64,000 bases of DNA, taken from positions 197,501-261,500 of the forward strand of contig CAJNDS010002329.1 in the NCBI GenBank assembly GCA_905221605.1. Direction: 5' to 3'. This document shows, piece after piece, positions 36,501-48,889 of the stretch. This stretch comes from Symbiodinium natans. Lineage: Eukaryota; Sar; Dinophyceae; Suessiales; Symbiodiniaceae. A program made the position numbers and the translations under genes. The notes under the pieces were generated by a model. That model saw nothing but the letters and a program-made list of their open reading frames with translations, did no database searches and was not told where the DNA came from. Each line of letters opens with the position of its first letter. The stretch's first letter is position 1.

Positions 36501-36914
36501 AAGATAACATCGAAGCAAACGACCCGTCGTCAGGCCTTCCGCCTTTGTTCGAACGCCTTTTCCTGACAACGTCTGGAACGCACTGGCAAAGGACAAGAAA
36601 CCTGTGATGCCAAATTGTCCGCATCTTTTGCAGCAAAGCATCGGCCAACATGCCCGTATCCGTCGTGCGCAAGGGGCGCACATGCGCCTTGCAAGTTTCG
36701 ATATCGGAGAAGCCCCTGTGCTGCACTCAAAGGCCAAGTGCCTCAGGCAGGACACCGCCATGTCAAGTACCTGAGTATTTCACACGCGAACAGGAATACA
36801 CTTTTCAGGCAAACGTGAACACCTGTAACGTGGCCACGCGACACATTTGCAGAATCTCCTGTGGCACCTGTGAGCAGAGTCAAGCCGAGCTAGTTTTGCT
36901 GCTTTTGTTGCTCC
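33600..36914. other. No firmly supported gene; one long unexplained minus frame
   Basis: Mostly featureless. (ac)n tracts lie at 33882-33902 and, outside this interval, at 32502-32521. A minus frame of 238 codons spans 35606-36322 without a recognised domain; plus-strand frames of about 100 codons overlap it. A small gap-like repeat acataatactac occurs twice near 34547-34570. Confidence 0.4.
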
Positions 36915-38160
36915 TCAACACTCCACAACCATTCCCGTCTCTGAAAATGCATGTAGAACCTCCTGCCTTCGTGATGCTCGCGGAGACTCTGTACCAGGCT
37001 CCGACTCATCCGCCACCGGAATCTTCCAATCATCGTTCACGCGCATGCCGCGTCTTGCGTCTGCCCTCGTGGCGTCATTCCGTGGGCTGACACCTCGGCC
37101 TGGACTTCTTGGGCTGAAGTTCCGACCAGGACTCCGAGGACTTTGGTTTCTAGATCTGCCCGGGCTTTCCACTCTGCGAACCGTGGCAATGTCCACGCGC
37201 GTTCCATCAGCCAGGCGGGCAAAACGAGCTGGAGCTGCCTGCAAAGCTCTTGCTGTAGAAAGCCCTGGACCAGAGCTTGGAGCGCCATCAGATCTTGGGC
37301 TTCGTGGGCTGCTGTTTGGGCTGTTGCTGGGGCTGTCACCCCGAGTAGCCCTTCGGAGCAATGTGGTAACGGAGCCCAAGTTCTTCTTTAGCTTGAGGCC
37401 CTTGACCCTTGGACTTCCACGACCTGGGCTTGGACCTGGACTAGCGCGACCAGATTCGGGCTTGGAACCAGGACTGCGCGGGCTGCGTGCGGATCTCGGG
37501 CTTCGATCTGAGCGTGGGCTTCGAGGACTGCGCGGGCTGGAGACAACACTCGGAGGACCTTCCTCGTCCTCCTCCTTCTCCCAAAGACCCAGCGCTCGCA
37601 GCACCGCGCAGATCAAGTACCTAGGTTCCGAAGAAGCTGCGCAGGTCGACATGACTACATCCAAGGCAGGAGGTATCAAGTCTTCCAGTGCTTCTGCCGA
37701 AAAACTCTTCGGTGCGCTCCTCCTCGCACAGACATGTTCAATTCCGAACAGACAACTCAGACGTCTAACGGCCTGAGCCATGAACAGATAAGTAAATGCA
37801 GAGCTCCTCAAAATGCAGGAGGCGATCACGAGATGCATAAGCAAGAATACCCGCAAGAAATCTTGGTGGATTTCCCATGTGGGTCGTCTGCCTGCAAGCT
37901 GAGCAGCAATGTGAACCAGGTTGCCAAGCAAAGCACTTAAAGTCACTTGCCTTGAACTACCAATCAGCCACACCCAGACACAAAGAGAGTACGTCTGAGC
38001 GGTCACCTCACGGAAAGGAAACTACAAGGTGTTTGAGGTGAGGGCACAGTCAAACCAACAAATGCACTGAGTTCATGGCTGCACAGAAGAGCGCAAGAGC
38101 GACGGCAAAGCCTTGCGGGCTCTCGCAGCAACTTCACAGCATCTTGCAACATTGCATCCT
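36915..38160 (-). CDS. Membrane protein with a Ser-Pro-Arg-rich tail
   Basis: Exon candidates at about 38045-38160 (AVKLLREPARLCRRS, LCSHELSAFVGLTV) and 37540-37960 encode hydrophobic helices: VTLSALLGNLVHIAAQLAG, then FLRVFLLMHLVIASCIL, then SAFTYLFMAQAVRRL. A soluble stretch with SAEALEDLIPPALDVVM and LRALGLWEKEEDEEG follows. The frame then runs into a low-complexity tail (about 36940-37560) with many SPRSP, SPGR and RSPRS motifs, which are proline-directed kinase consensus sites. The stop is at about 36915. The tail could be partly intron read-through, but its frame is open for over 200 codons and biased. No family recognised. Confidence 0.5.
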
Positions 38161-38199
38161 CAGAAGGTCCCCACCTGGAGTCCAAGCAGACACGCCTTC

Positions 38200-40400
38200 A
38201 GGTGGCACCAACCTCAGGACACAGCGACACGGCAGCCACACGGCAGTGCAGGGCCAGCATTCATGCCATGCAGCACGACTTGTTTGATTATGTCCTCTGG
38301 TGCGTACTCAGACGCAGACAGGAGCATTGTCACAAAAGGCAGCAACCTGGATATACTTTGAGGATGCTGCGGCTCAACGGCTCAACGCACACTAGAGCGA
38401 ACTAAGATCGTTTGTATGCCTTGCCTCGCTGGCCATCCGGCAGCAGCACGCAGTATGACATTGAGCATGACTTCCTTATGCTCAGACAGCTTATAAAAAG
38501 GCCTTCATATCCTTCATGGCCTTCCGAACTTTCAAGGCACAAACCACTTTGCAAACAGCTGGCTAGGTAGCTGTGTCATGCAAGGCCTGTTTCTTCAAAC
38601 GTGTGCGCCTGCTCGCTGCCAAGCCAGGGTGTAACAGCCACCGGCTGCGAAGCTGCGATTCGTGCGGGCCGAGGCTCCATGCCGCAGATCGCAAGAAGTC
38701 TCAGAGCCTTCGGGCATCTTGGGGCTCAAACTGCTAGCAAGCTCTCTTAAACCCCCACAGCAGGTGCCATCAATTCGCGCACGGCGTACCTGAGCTGGAA
38801 TGCCCAAGTCTCCAACCAGCACCTAAGATCAGCACTGCCGGAGATGAAACACGAAATGCTGAGCTACTCATTAGCTGCTTTGCAACCGGGACCATAGGAG
38901 TAGTGCGCATCACATTGTCAGGAGCAATCATCGCTCAACAGTCGGCTGTTTATGGCAAAATTGCCTGCCGGGCCACGCACTGCTTGGCAGCAACCAATCG
39001 CGCAGGTAAGTCTGATGCTAGCACAACGTAGCCTTAGGTCGCGCTCATTCAATGCTGCTTTTTCTTTGCAGCTGCCGACATGGCCTATACTGACTTGGAA
39101 ATGTAACGAGCAGAAGCCATTCAACAATTCAACAACACTAAGCGACTGAAAGTGGTAGTCGCATAGGTCATCGCAGCAGCTGCCTGATACAGGCCACTGG
39201 TCAACGGGACATGCTACTCATGTGACATTTTGTGTCTCAGGCTGAGTCCATGATTCCGGCTTCTGTTGTCGAGCGCAATGCGACTTGCATCTGGCAGTGG
39301 AGAACGATTCCCTGCTGCTCTTGTGAGCGCACATGTCCACTCACAGCAGTCATTAAGCATGGCACTGGCAAGTCTGAGATGACAACCTGTCACAGGCGCA
39401 AACACCAAAAGACCATCATTCCAACATGTGTTTCCAGGCAGTACGAGTAGATATGCATGCCTGCAGTGACCAAAGGAGCCGCACGGCCAGTATGAGCGGG
39501 TACCTGTAAGTTAAGTCGCAAAGCAGTGAAGGCAGGGCAGATGAAGCAGAGCTCCATGCTTGTTTGGCAATCGAAGGCCCTCATCAGATAAGACAGCTAA
39601 GTCAGTTCTGGAAGCACAGTGGCACCGTGCAACATCAGGCAGGGGCAGCGTGGCAACAACCTTATGACCACTGGCCCATCACTGAAAAACCTAACTGAAA
39701 CAGAACAGCAAATCTTGGAGCTTGGCGAACTCGTAGGGCATTGGCCTGACAGGCAAGTGACCTCTACCCAACCAGAACAAGACACAACCTCAACGTTGAT
39801 GACTAGTGAATAAATGCGAATCAGATGTGAAAGTCAGAAAACACCTTAACCCAAAGAGTACACGGCATACGCCTTAAAACCGCAGGGAGATGGTAGCGTC
39901 ATAAAGCCTTTTGCCCCTGCAAGGGAATTCGGCCATCTAAAGCTGTGCCCTTGTTCCAGACTCTGCATCTTTCCGACTTGCCAGTGTTCTTGTTCCGTAC
40001 ACACCCACCTTACGACAAACACCGTCAAGATGTTTGGAGCCACCGGGAGAGGGTGCAGTGCTCGCAGAAAGGCGTGGATAGCATCAGACGCGCGAACCAT
40101 GCACGGGCGACATGCGGCTTCCCATGACAGCACCCGGCTAGTGCACTGCATGGGAGCCGCGTCCGTGTGACAGGTCGCGTTACATGGGGGGGGGGAGGGG
40201 CAGGAGGGTGTGGCAAAGCCGCAGCTCTCCTTCGCCTCAGTCAAGCTTGGCACAATGGCATGAGCACGGACCAGGTTGATGGCCGCACATTGGATTGGCA
40301 ATCACAAGTTGCTCTTTTCGATAAGATATGAGTATGACATGCACTTCTCTGTGCAAATGTGCCTTCGAAACTCAGATAAAACAAAGGAACAAAATACATA
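38200..40400. other. Intron-like DNA with weak exon candidates
   Basis: A minus stretch at about 38600-38820 (RARIDGTCCGGLRELASSL) has a protein-like composition. Nothing else stands out; no RNA gene or repeat array seen. Confidence 0.35.
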
Positions 40401-40404
40401 AACT

Positions 40405-41270
40405 TAAACATAACAAAAGGACTCGGGCGGATGGAACGTCGCCAGTCGTCACAGAGGACTCTTTCAAGATGCGCTAGCTTTCCCTCGTCGAAGAGTGCTG
40501 AGATGTGAGAAAAAACGTTCTCTCTTGGTTCTGTCAACAGGGAACCCCCTTGAGCCTGAAGAGCGCATCCTTCAGGGCGAACTGGGAGCTCATCACCGCT
40601 TGTAGCGCAGATGCGAAATCCGCCTCGGCGATTCAAGCTCGATGCGGCTTCTACACCTGAAATGCAGCGGACTCGATAAGAGCCCATGTGGCCGTATGCA
40701 GAGCTACGTCGAGAGAACCGCAAGCATGTTCCAAACCTCTGAATCACCTCTTCAGGCTTCAACCGTAGCACTACGCATTGCAAATTACGCATTCAATGTG
40801 TCCGAGATCTGCACCAACAGGAAATGGACAATCATCCAGTCCTTGGTCAGCTCCCAGACACTCGGGAAAAGAACCACAGCGTGGCTGTTGAGTCATTGAG
40901 CGCAGCTCCCCGAGCAATGTCAGAATGGTCACCACAGCCGTTCCACAAAAATAAATGATGGCACGCGCCTTCTTGGCTGTCTCGGGTCCCAGAGTGTGGG
41001 GCAGATGTATGCAAATGTTGCTAATGGAGCTGTGGATTCTCAGACATGCGCCCGGCTTCGAGCCATCGGCTCGATGCCTGAAGAGGCACGACAAGCAGCA
41101 CGATGCATACCTGTTCAGGGAGACGCCCCTGATTTCCAACTGGATTCGCACAGCATTGATATTGGATGCTAGATGTTACTGGAAGCCTGCGAAGGCAAGG
41201 ATGCTCAACGCAACGGATGGAACCAGGACAACCATCCCAACTCCAAGAATCCACCTTGCGACTTGACAGG
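40405..41270 (-). CDS. Membrane-protein exons upstream of the SPR-rich gene
   Basis: Three minus-strand segments encode good transmembrane helices next to splice-like borders. About 41196-41266: RWILGVGMVVLVPSVALSI, ending at a GC donor. About 40890-41000: ARAIIYFCGTAVVTILTLL then GELRSM. About 40405-40540: VFSHISALFDEGKLAHLE then FVMFKFMYFVPLFYLSFEG. A further segment near 40790-40860 encodes WELTKDWMIVHFLLVQISD. Together with the exons at 36.9-38.2 kb they would make one polytopic membrane protein of unknown type. The joins were not all verified by phase. Confidence 0.4.
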
Positions 41271-41274
41271 TATG

Positions 41275-43080
41275 CCAGGTCGTCAAAGCAGATCGCAAGC
41301 ATGAAGCATTTATCATCACAACATGCTGCTTGGTGACGGCAGTGCAATCGAATGCAAGCAAAGGCAAATCAACGCGGCAGCAGCCCCCGGAAAAGAGGTC
41401 GTCAGCTTCTCGCGCCACTCCTGATCGGGACTGCAATCACTAGGTTCAGAGACAAGGCATGTGATGTAACCCGTGGGCATGCATGCGGCCCCTTCAGCCA
41501 AAGACTGCAATTACTTGTATGATTCATGCTGTGCAAATCTGTGCAATAAGTTGCATGAAGCGTCTGCCCAGGACTCTGATCTCCAGACCCAGCAGATGTA
41601 AAGGCAAGTAAGCACTTGCGCTAACATCGCCACTGCAGCCTTAGCTTATGCTTCCTTCATGAGCTGTCATCAACAGTTCTGCAAGCTGTTTGCAAGAGCA
41701 AGATGCGAATATCACCGGAGAGCTGTAGGTCATGATGAGATCGGCACCTTCCGAACGAAAACGAGCACGTACGCACGCTTCTTATTGTTCTTCTTTTTCT
41801 CCTTCTTCTTATTCTTATTCTTCTTGTTCTTCTTATTCTTCTGATTATTGTTCTTCTCATTCTTCTGGTCCGCAAGCTGTGAACTGCAACCGAAACTTCT
41901 TCACATCTGTATGAATCTCCTAAAGCATCTGTATCTCTCTGCAACCCAAGTCGTGCCGCTGCACCTGCGGCATAGAGCGTTCCGAATGCATTGGCCTGCA
42001 CTCGATTTAGGTGCAAGCAGGCTTGACTAGGCTTGACAACGCCCGGTTCCATGCGGTGTACACGTACCTGGGAATCGCAACATGCAAGTGGGAAACCTGC
42101 GCCAAGGGGGCTTGCACGGCTGCAGAGCTTATCTTTGTCAGGCTTTGCTGGTGCCTCTGGGAGTGGGACAGCAGTACAGCAGGTCAGCTTCTTGGAAGTG
42201 GTCCCTGATCAAGGTGGAGAGACTTGGCAAGTCAGTGACAGCAAGAAGCACCAGCCCCACAGTGAAAAGCGTGTGAGTCCAGCCAGATCTCCATATCTCG
42301 GGACTTCAACTGGCTGTGTCACATGTGTCACATGTGCCTTTTCAACTTGCCCACCCGCACGCTTCTCTTCATTCGCCCTGCCATTTGCCCTCCGCTGAGT
42401 GTGAGAACGGCCTCTGCCATAGTCTGAAACTTGTTTCTCCAACAGCCCTTTTCCATGCACATTCAGCAAATCTAGCAGGTGTGCCACTCAAGAGAGACAA
42501 GACAGTAAAGCGACTGATTCGTTAATTTAAGCACTCTTGAAGCAAAGTCTGAGTAAGCCATCTGCCGGAAGGTCCTTTGGGAATTTCCCACCGTCCCCTC
42601 TTCTGATGGCCGGCAAGGACCGGCGTGGGTTCTAACGGGCTTGAGGCCTGCAACCTGCAGTTGAAAAAAATTTGGGTCGCACGCAACCCTCCCCTGTGCT
42701 CTTGTTTACAAAGGACCTGCACTGTGGCATGGCATGGGTTGCAATAGCGTTGGTCTTGATCGGATTTGTGCCCGGACGGCTCAGGGTATAGATTGGCATG
42801 ACACATCAAGCGGGAGGCTGGAGCTCCAATCGCGCCCTGCAACATTCTACCTTACTGTGGCTCACCTGTCCGGGCTGCGGCTGCTATGCGCTGGTTGGAG
42901 TGTTGTTAAGCAACGAAAGCCTAGACCACAGTAGTTTAGACGGTTGAGGTTAAGAAGAAAACACGTCGTTACATTCTTTAATTTAGCATCCTCATGCGAC
43001 CGAGATAGTTTTTTGACCTCGCTCCTTTGTGTCGTGGATAGCGAGTTGAAGCAAAACCCCCTGCCCTCCTCCGACATGGA
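41275..43080. other. No supported gene
   Basis: Holds an imperfect ttcttattc-type pyrimidine microsatellite at about 41779-41862. A minus stretch near 42225-42330 (FSLWGWCFLLSLT) could be a membrane exon but is short. Otherwise nothing supported. Confidence 0.4.
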
Positions 43081-43254
43081 TTGAGGCTAACTGGGGTTGC
43101 TCCTCTCCCACTGTGGATTGCACCTGCGCTTAGATTATGGCAAAGGAAGGTGAACGAACGACCCTGTAGTGTGCATTGGTTTCCATGGAGGACCGCCGAA
43201 TGTGAACTCAGTCCCCACAAGGTCGTCAAGCCCAAACCCTTCAAAAATGGTCTG

Positions 43255-43660
43255 TCTCATGCCAACACTTGCTCAACGGGCCCAAATGCTCGCATGATGG
43301 GTTCAAGAAGAAACATATGCTTTAAAGGAAGCTTGCACGGCTTAATGAAGCGGAGGAGTTGGGGGGGCCAAGCAATGTTCGCATGATGGGGTTTCAAGAT
43401 TGTTCATTCGCTTTGAAGCAAGCTTGCACGCTTCAAAAATGCAGCAGGGGTAGGGGGGCTGCAGGGCCCGTCCATTTGCACACACAACGCTTGCATGATT
43501 GCTCTGAAGCAAGACTGCATGGACGAAAAAGACGGGAGGGGGGGGGGGGGGGGGGGGGGGGGCCCCCCCCACCCCCCCACCCCCAACACTACGTATGCTC
43601 GCATGATGGGGTTTAAACACAATAATATGCTTTGGAGCCAGCTTGCACGACGATGAGAAA
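43255..43660. repeat. Degenerate ~115-bp tandem repeat with G-run/C-run core
   Basis: Three to four diverged copies of a unit containing gctcgcatgatggggttt, then a cattcgctttgaagcaagc-like segment, then a G-rich end. The third copy ends in a run of more than 20 G (about 43539-43562) directly followed by C runs (43563-43583), which can fold on itself. This could also be an assembly or sequencing trouble spot. Confidence 0.75.
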
Positions 43661-44410
43661 AGCGATCCCCGCGGTGGGACTGGGAGAGCGCGTTTTGTTT
43701 TTTGCTGTGGGTGCGGCGTCGCCACACGCCAAATCGCTCACTCACCGGGGCGGCCCCGAAAAGAAACGCCCACAGCAGAAACAACACCCACAACAAAAGA
43801 CAGCACGGGTTCCCAGCGACAGCTCCCTTAGATTTATGTTGAATACTGATCAGCGTGATCTGCCAAATGTGGACGACCCGCACCTTGCTGGTCCAATTCC
43901 TCAATATCGTGCTAAGTTTGTTAAGCCGTCCGAAATGCGGTGAGGTGCCAACCTTCTCGTAGTCACATATATGTAGCTATAGACATCAGCACCAGTCGTT
44001 GAATTTCTGCCATTTTCTGCCGCAGCCCACGCACACTTAATGTTGATGGATTGTCCAGGAAACTTGCACATGCTGATGCACAGAAGATCAAACGTGCTGT
44101 GGAGGAAGAACAGCAAAAAAGTAGAGGCAGGAATGGAACGTTTATATAAGTTTGGAATAAAACCTGTCCAGCCGCCCAGCCCAACTAAAACACGGCATTT
44201 CGACTCCTGCACAGGTGCGCTGGAAAACCGTTCTGCCGAGCCTGCAGCTGTGTTCGATGCAGCGCGATGCTCCATAAAGAATGCGTGGCCCCGACTGCTC
44301 AGTGCAGGAAGTCCGAGCTCCGTCCTGAAAACGGCAGGGCAAACAGCGAAAGCACGACAACCAAAACACTGAACACACTTGACTCACTGAGACCACACAA
44401 GTAGAATGTC

Positions 44411-47400
44411 CTGCATTAGAGGGTAAGTGCAGACATTGCATATACCACCAGTTCCGGCGGTACCAATCGGACAGCTCCTTGGTTCGAACTTGATTCGGAA
44501 GAGTTTATAGAGGCTGCATCCAAAAATTCTGAAGTGTGGCTCCACGCGACTTTCCTTTAACCCTTCAGTCTGAATGACAAAGGCGCTCACATGAGGTCCG
44601 CTCAGAATTCTGCTGCGTACCATCGGGGCATTGCATGCAGACTCCAAGTGTTCCAGCGGTTGTTGGCGGGCATGGGATGCAAGAAGAGTTTTGTCCCAGC
44701 ACTGGCCGCGTTCCATTGGGACAAAGATTGCAGGATCCCGCTGAACCGAAGTAACCTTCTGCACAATCTTCACAAAAGGAGCGGTCTGCGCTAGCACCAG
44801 TCCCCTGCCAGCAGTGATTGGCGCAATCCCGGCTAAAGCGAATGCTAGCAGCTTAGGTTCTGTTCAGGACTGGTTCACTAGGTCGATGGTCGCCGAAGTC
44901 AGATCAATTATGGGCCAACCAATGATGGGCCAAAGGGAGGGTGGGGGGGGCTATAGTACCGGCATGTGCATACTTGTGGCTTCTTTGTTTTTGGCCTGTG
45001 GGGCACCAGAGGGACTCTCCGGGGATTGACTGCAGGGCGGAGAAACACGGCAAATACCGATGTAATCGACATGTCGGCTTTGCACGTTTACAGGGCATCG
45101 GGGCCAATATTCGCGCACTGAGAAGGCAATGTCTCGTACCGGCTGAGATGGCGCATTCGCGCACCGGCGGATTGGCGCACTGGCCCGGCGAGGGAAACCC
45201 TGAAGCCGAAAACCGTACCCACTCAAGCCAGAAAGACCGAAAATGATTAAAGACCTGAACCTTCAAAAAACCCTCAAAACCCTAAAGCCTAATATCCCTC
45301 AACCATGAAATCAGCCCTCCAAACCCTGATTGGAAACATAAAGTCCGAAAACCCCTGAAGCCGAAAAACCCTCGACCTCCAAAACCCTCAGCCTCAACAC
45401 CCTGATTGGTGCACAAGCCCCCAAACCCTCAAGCCCTAAAACCCTTGGAGCCCTAAGAACATAAAGCCAAATGGATCGCAGGCCCCGGTTTTTTCTTATG
45501 CTGCTTGCTTTCGCGATTTTGCTTTTATGCTGCACCGTGCTTTTTTGTTGTGCCCTTCCTGGCCTTTCTGAATTCCTACCGTTACGCTCAAGTCTTCTGG
45601 GACCTACCTTGGGCTCAGGCATAACAACCTACAGGGCTTTGGAGATGCTTTGGGGCAGGTCAAAGAATCAGGGGTTCAGGGTCTAGCTCATGCTCAGGGC
45701 CCAGCTTCTCCCCAGGCATTGCAACCCATGGTTTAAGGTTGGGCGATTGGTGATTTAGGGTAGACTTGTCTGGAGTTGCGTTCATGCGTAGATATGGGCG
45801 GGGGAAGGATTGGAAGTGTCGAGGGTAAGAAAAAGTCAGGTCAGCACTGACGGACCTTAGAGCATGAGAAGAAAACGTTCGAGGCTAAGAGCTTAGGAGG
45901 GCCTTTGGGGCCCAGGAGAAAACAGACAAATACTGTAGGTAAATAGCGTAGGAAACAACCCGGTCCAAGCCTAAACGCCCTCGACCATGAAAACCTCAGC
46001 CCTCAAACCTTTGATTGGTGTACAAAACCCCTAAACCCCCAAAAGCCCTGAAGCCCTAAAACCCCTAAACCCTGAAGCTGTCAACCCTTAGCATTACCTC
46101 AAACCCTAAAACCCCTGAGCCATAAACACCCTCAGCCCTTTTAGCCTCACCTTTAAAGTCGACAGTTTAGCCATTTAGAGGGGGGCATTCTTCTGGGGTG
46201 GTAGGGTGGCCGAAATCGCAAGTGCTTGAATCACGCGTGCTCGAGTCGGCAGTGCTTGAATATGCTTGAATCAACAGCGCTCGAATCGGAATTGCGCTTG
46301 CTTGAACCAGGATTCTTGCTTGAACCGCTCAGGCGCTTCAATCGCGAACGCTTGAATCGCGGCGTGCTTGAATCACAGGTGCTTGAATCGCAGTGCTTGA
46401 ATCGCGGACGGTGCTTGAAGCGGACTTTCTAACTTCATAAACAGGAAGGAGACCTACCAACAGCCGCACGTCGCAAGCCTACACAGGCTGCATCTTCGGT
46501 AGCCTGAGGCCATCTCCGCTTCTTGTCTGTCTGATAGTTCTCACCAACAAAAGGGGAACTGAGAACTGAGTTCTGATGAACTGACACTTGCCAAGTTGAT
46601 CGAGACCAACTGTATAAGGAACTCACAGCACTGTCGCACACTACAACACAGCATCGTCCTGAAAGAAAAGTGTTGAAACAACAATACAAGTCGAACATGC
46701 AACATCTACAAATCCAGCCTCTGGGCAGAGATCGCACAGGCCTCCAGTCCCTGCATAGCCATCCGGACAGTCAAGGCAAGCAGACCTGTTCTCCGCCACA
46801 AGCTTTCCATCTGGACAGATCTGGCAGTAGCCATTCTGTGCCACTTGTCCATCCAAACAGAATATGCAGACAGAGCGGTTGACGCTTGGCACCATCCCAA
46901 CAGGACAAGTGATGCAGCTGCCATTTAGACCTGCCTTTCCTGTCGGGCAGGCTAAACAGATCGCTGCAGCAGCATCCGGTTCTTCACCGGCAGGGCACAG
47001 GTTGCAGACACCAGCGGTTCCGGCGAATCCATGGGAACATGAAATGCAAGCAGATCGCGCTGAGTCTGGTTGCATTCCGTCGGGACACTGGGAGCAAAAT
47101 CCATTGGTACCGAACATGCCAGTTGGACACGGAATGCAGATTGTGAAATCCGGCGAATTCTGCTGCCCATCTTGGCACTGATTGCACACGCCGCTTTGAC
47201 CTGCTGTACCTTGCGAGCAGGTCAAGCAGTCCGAATGGTCGGCGCTGGGCTCAGTTCCATCGGGACACTCCTGGCACAACTCAGAGCCCGCGATGGGCGC
47301 CGCCGAGTTATCTCCGCAGGCGATGCAGCTCGTCTGCCGAGAATTTGGCTGCGCAGACCCGCGGGGGCACTGCTTGCAGTTCACTTGCCCCGCCTGATCC

Positions 47401-48865
47401 TGAAGATCCACAATGCTTATTTCTAATCCTACCCGCAGCCCTTTAGTGAATGCGTTTGAGCATCCGATAGTGCAGGGAAAGGGCTCAGCGTAAATAGAAG
47501 GTTTATCAGAAAATGTGCCCATTCTGCCCACTTGCAAGTGCTACGTCTCAATCTAACTTTTTGGACTGATCGGTGGTGGGGGTCCTGAAACTCGCCTGGT
47601 GGACAGTCTGAGCAACTTTGTCCATCTCCTGCTTGGCCCGGACTACAAAGCTCGCAGGTAGTTCCAGTACTCCGGCTGCCAACTCCGCAAACCTCGTCAC
47701 AGAATCCACCAGTTCCGGCACGGCCAGCTGGGCAGGGATCACATTGACTCGTTGAAGCTGGAAAGGAACCATCCGGACAACGCGTAAGCTGGGGCCAAAC
47801 ATCAATTTCTGTGCCTTGGCTCGACAGCACCAGCCCCCACGCATCCATGCTCAGTGACAGTGCTGGAGACGCTGCTGATCTGGAAATCATCGTCAGCAGC
47901 TCTCCTGTGGATGTGTCGAAGAAGGCTAGCTGATGTAAGGTGGCCGCCACAAGAGCACCAAGCGTGCTGGAATAGGCTATCGAATTGATGCCATGGTTCA
48001 GGGCAGACTGACCAGATCCGAAGTCACGTACCTTCAAGCCCGTGTCTGGACTCCAAGTATGGATAGCTCCATCATCTCCGGCACTTGCTACTAGGCCACC
48101 CTGCTCGGGAATCGACTCGATCGACCGAATGGCACCATCATGGGCCTTGAACAGATGCTTTCGAGGCAGCTCAAACTGATACATTGTGTACGGTGCCGCA
48201 ATCAGCACGTTGCACGTACCTACATTTTGAAGCATTTGGCATTCGTTGGCAGAGGTGCTTCCAATCTGACCGTACACAAAAAAGTCCCCTCCTCCCGGGG
48301 ATGCTTGCTGCAATGCAGCTGCAATGCAATCCTCAAGCAAGTACGCTGTCGGCAGAGGCACGAAAGTACTTCCTGAGCAAATCCTCCCATCTGCTTGCAG
48401 CCTAGCCAAAGGCAGCGACCAAAGCCCCAGGAAGCCATCAATGGAGCCGCTGCTGAGCATTTGCAGACCATCTAGAGGCTTCAGGGCCAAAACCACATTG
48501 CTATGGCCGAGCAGCTCTCGCGTGACTGTCTTTGAGCTCATGCTCCACAATCGAATGTTCGAGTTGAAATAGCTACAGCTTGCAACTTCACTGTAGACTG
48601 AAACGTCGTCTGAGTAGGACAGAAATGCTACCGAATTGACTTGGCTTCCACCCAAGTTCTCGTCCACAGTAGCTATGGATTGCAGGGTTGAAACCTGCAT
48701 GAATACGACACGGCCATTCAGCCCGCCAGCTATCACTTCCCCATTGTCGTGGTCGTAGGTCACCGATGTCACACGGCTACCAACGTTGCCTCCCAGAACG
48801 ATGGCCAAGTCTGATCCTCTAAAAGCCTGCAGGGTGCCAATCTCGCCACCCACAAATAACAAGTC
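44411..48865 (-). CDS. WD40 propeller fused to a cysteine-rich repeat array
   Basis: Four exons join in phase. Exon 47585-48865 (427 codons) carries about five or six WD40-type blades, with SGSIDGFLGLWS, KAHDGAIRSIES and SAGDDGAIHTWS, then begins Cys repeats (CPAGRAGTGGFC). Exon 46719-47399 (227 codons) is almost entirely Cys repeats of the pattern C-P-x-G-x-x-G-x-x-G-x-C-x-x-C alternating with CPDGTEPSADHSDC-like units. Exons 44587-44804 and 44411-44477 continue the pattern (CAEGYFGSAGSCNLC; CPIGTAGTGGICNVC). The first two donors are GA (47584) and GC (46718). The Cys units resemble the GCC2/GCC3 and EGF/TNFR-like modules of secreted or surface proteins in alveolates. An upstream exon with the start codon is missing: 48865 is an acceptor. 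The 3' end past 44411 is unresolved. The propeller probably binds a partner, and the Cys array suggests extracellular or luminal location; both are inferred. Confidence 0.8.
44900..46640. repeat. Intron with telomere-like and gcttgaatc minisatellites
   Basis: The intron between exons 46719 and 44804 holds degenerate copies of aaaccctaaa / aaaccctcaa at about 45255-45455 and 45965-46150. They are drifted relatives of the plant-type telomere unit ccctaaa that dinoflagellates use. A second array at 46220-46430 repeats a 12-20 bp unit around gcttgaatcgc. A short G-rich stretch lies at 44935-44952. Confidence 0.75.
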
Positions 48866-48889
48866 CTGCAACACAGGATCGGAAAACGT

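Noticed and set aside
37045-37776. Plus-strand 243-codon frame rich in Leu-Gly-Arg
   Set aside because: Mirror of the Ser-Pro-Arg-coding minus strand; the minus frame has membrane helices and fits neighbouring exons.
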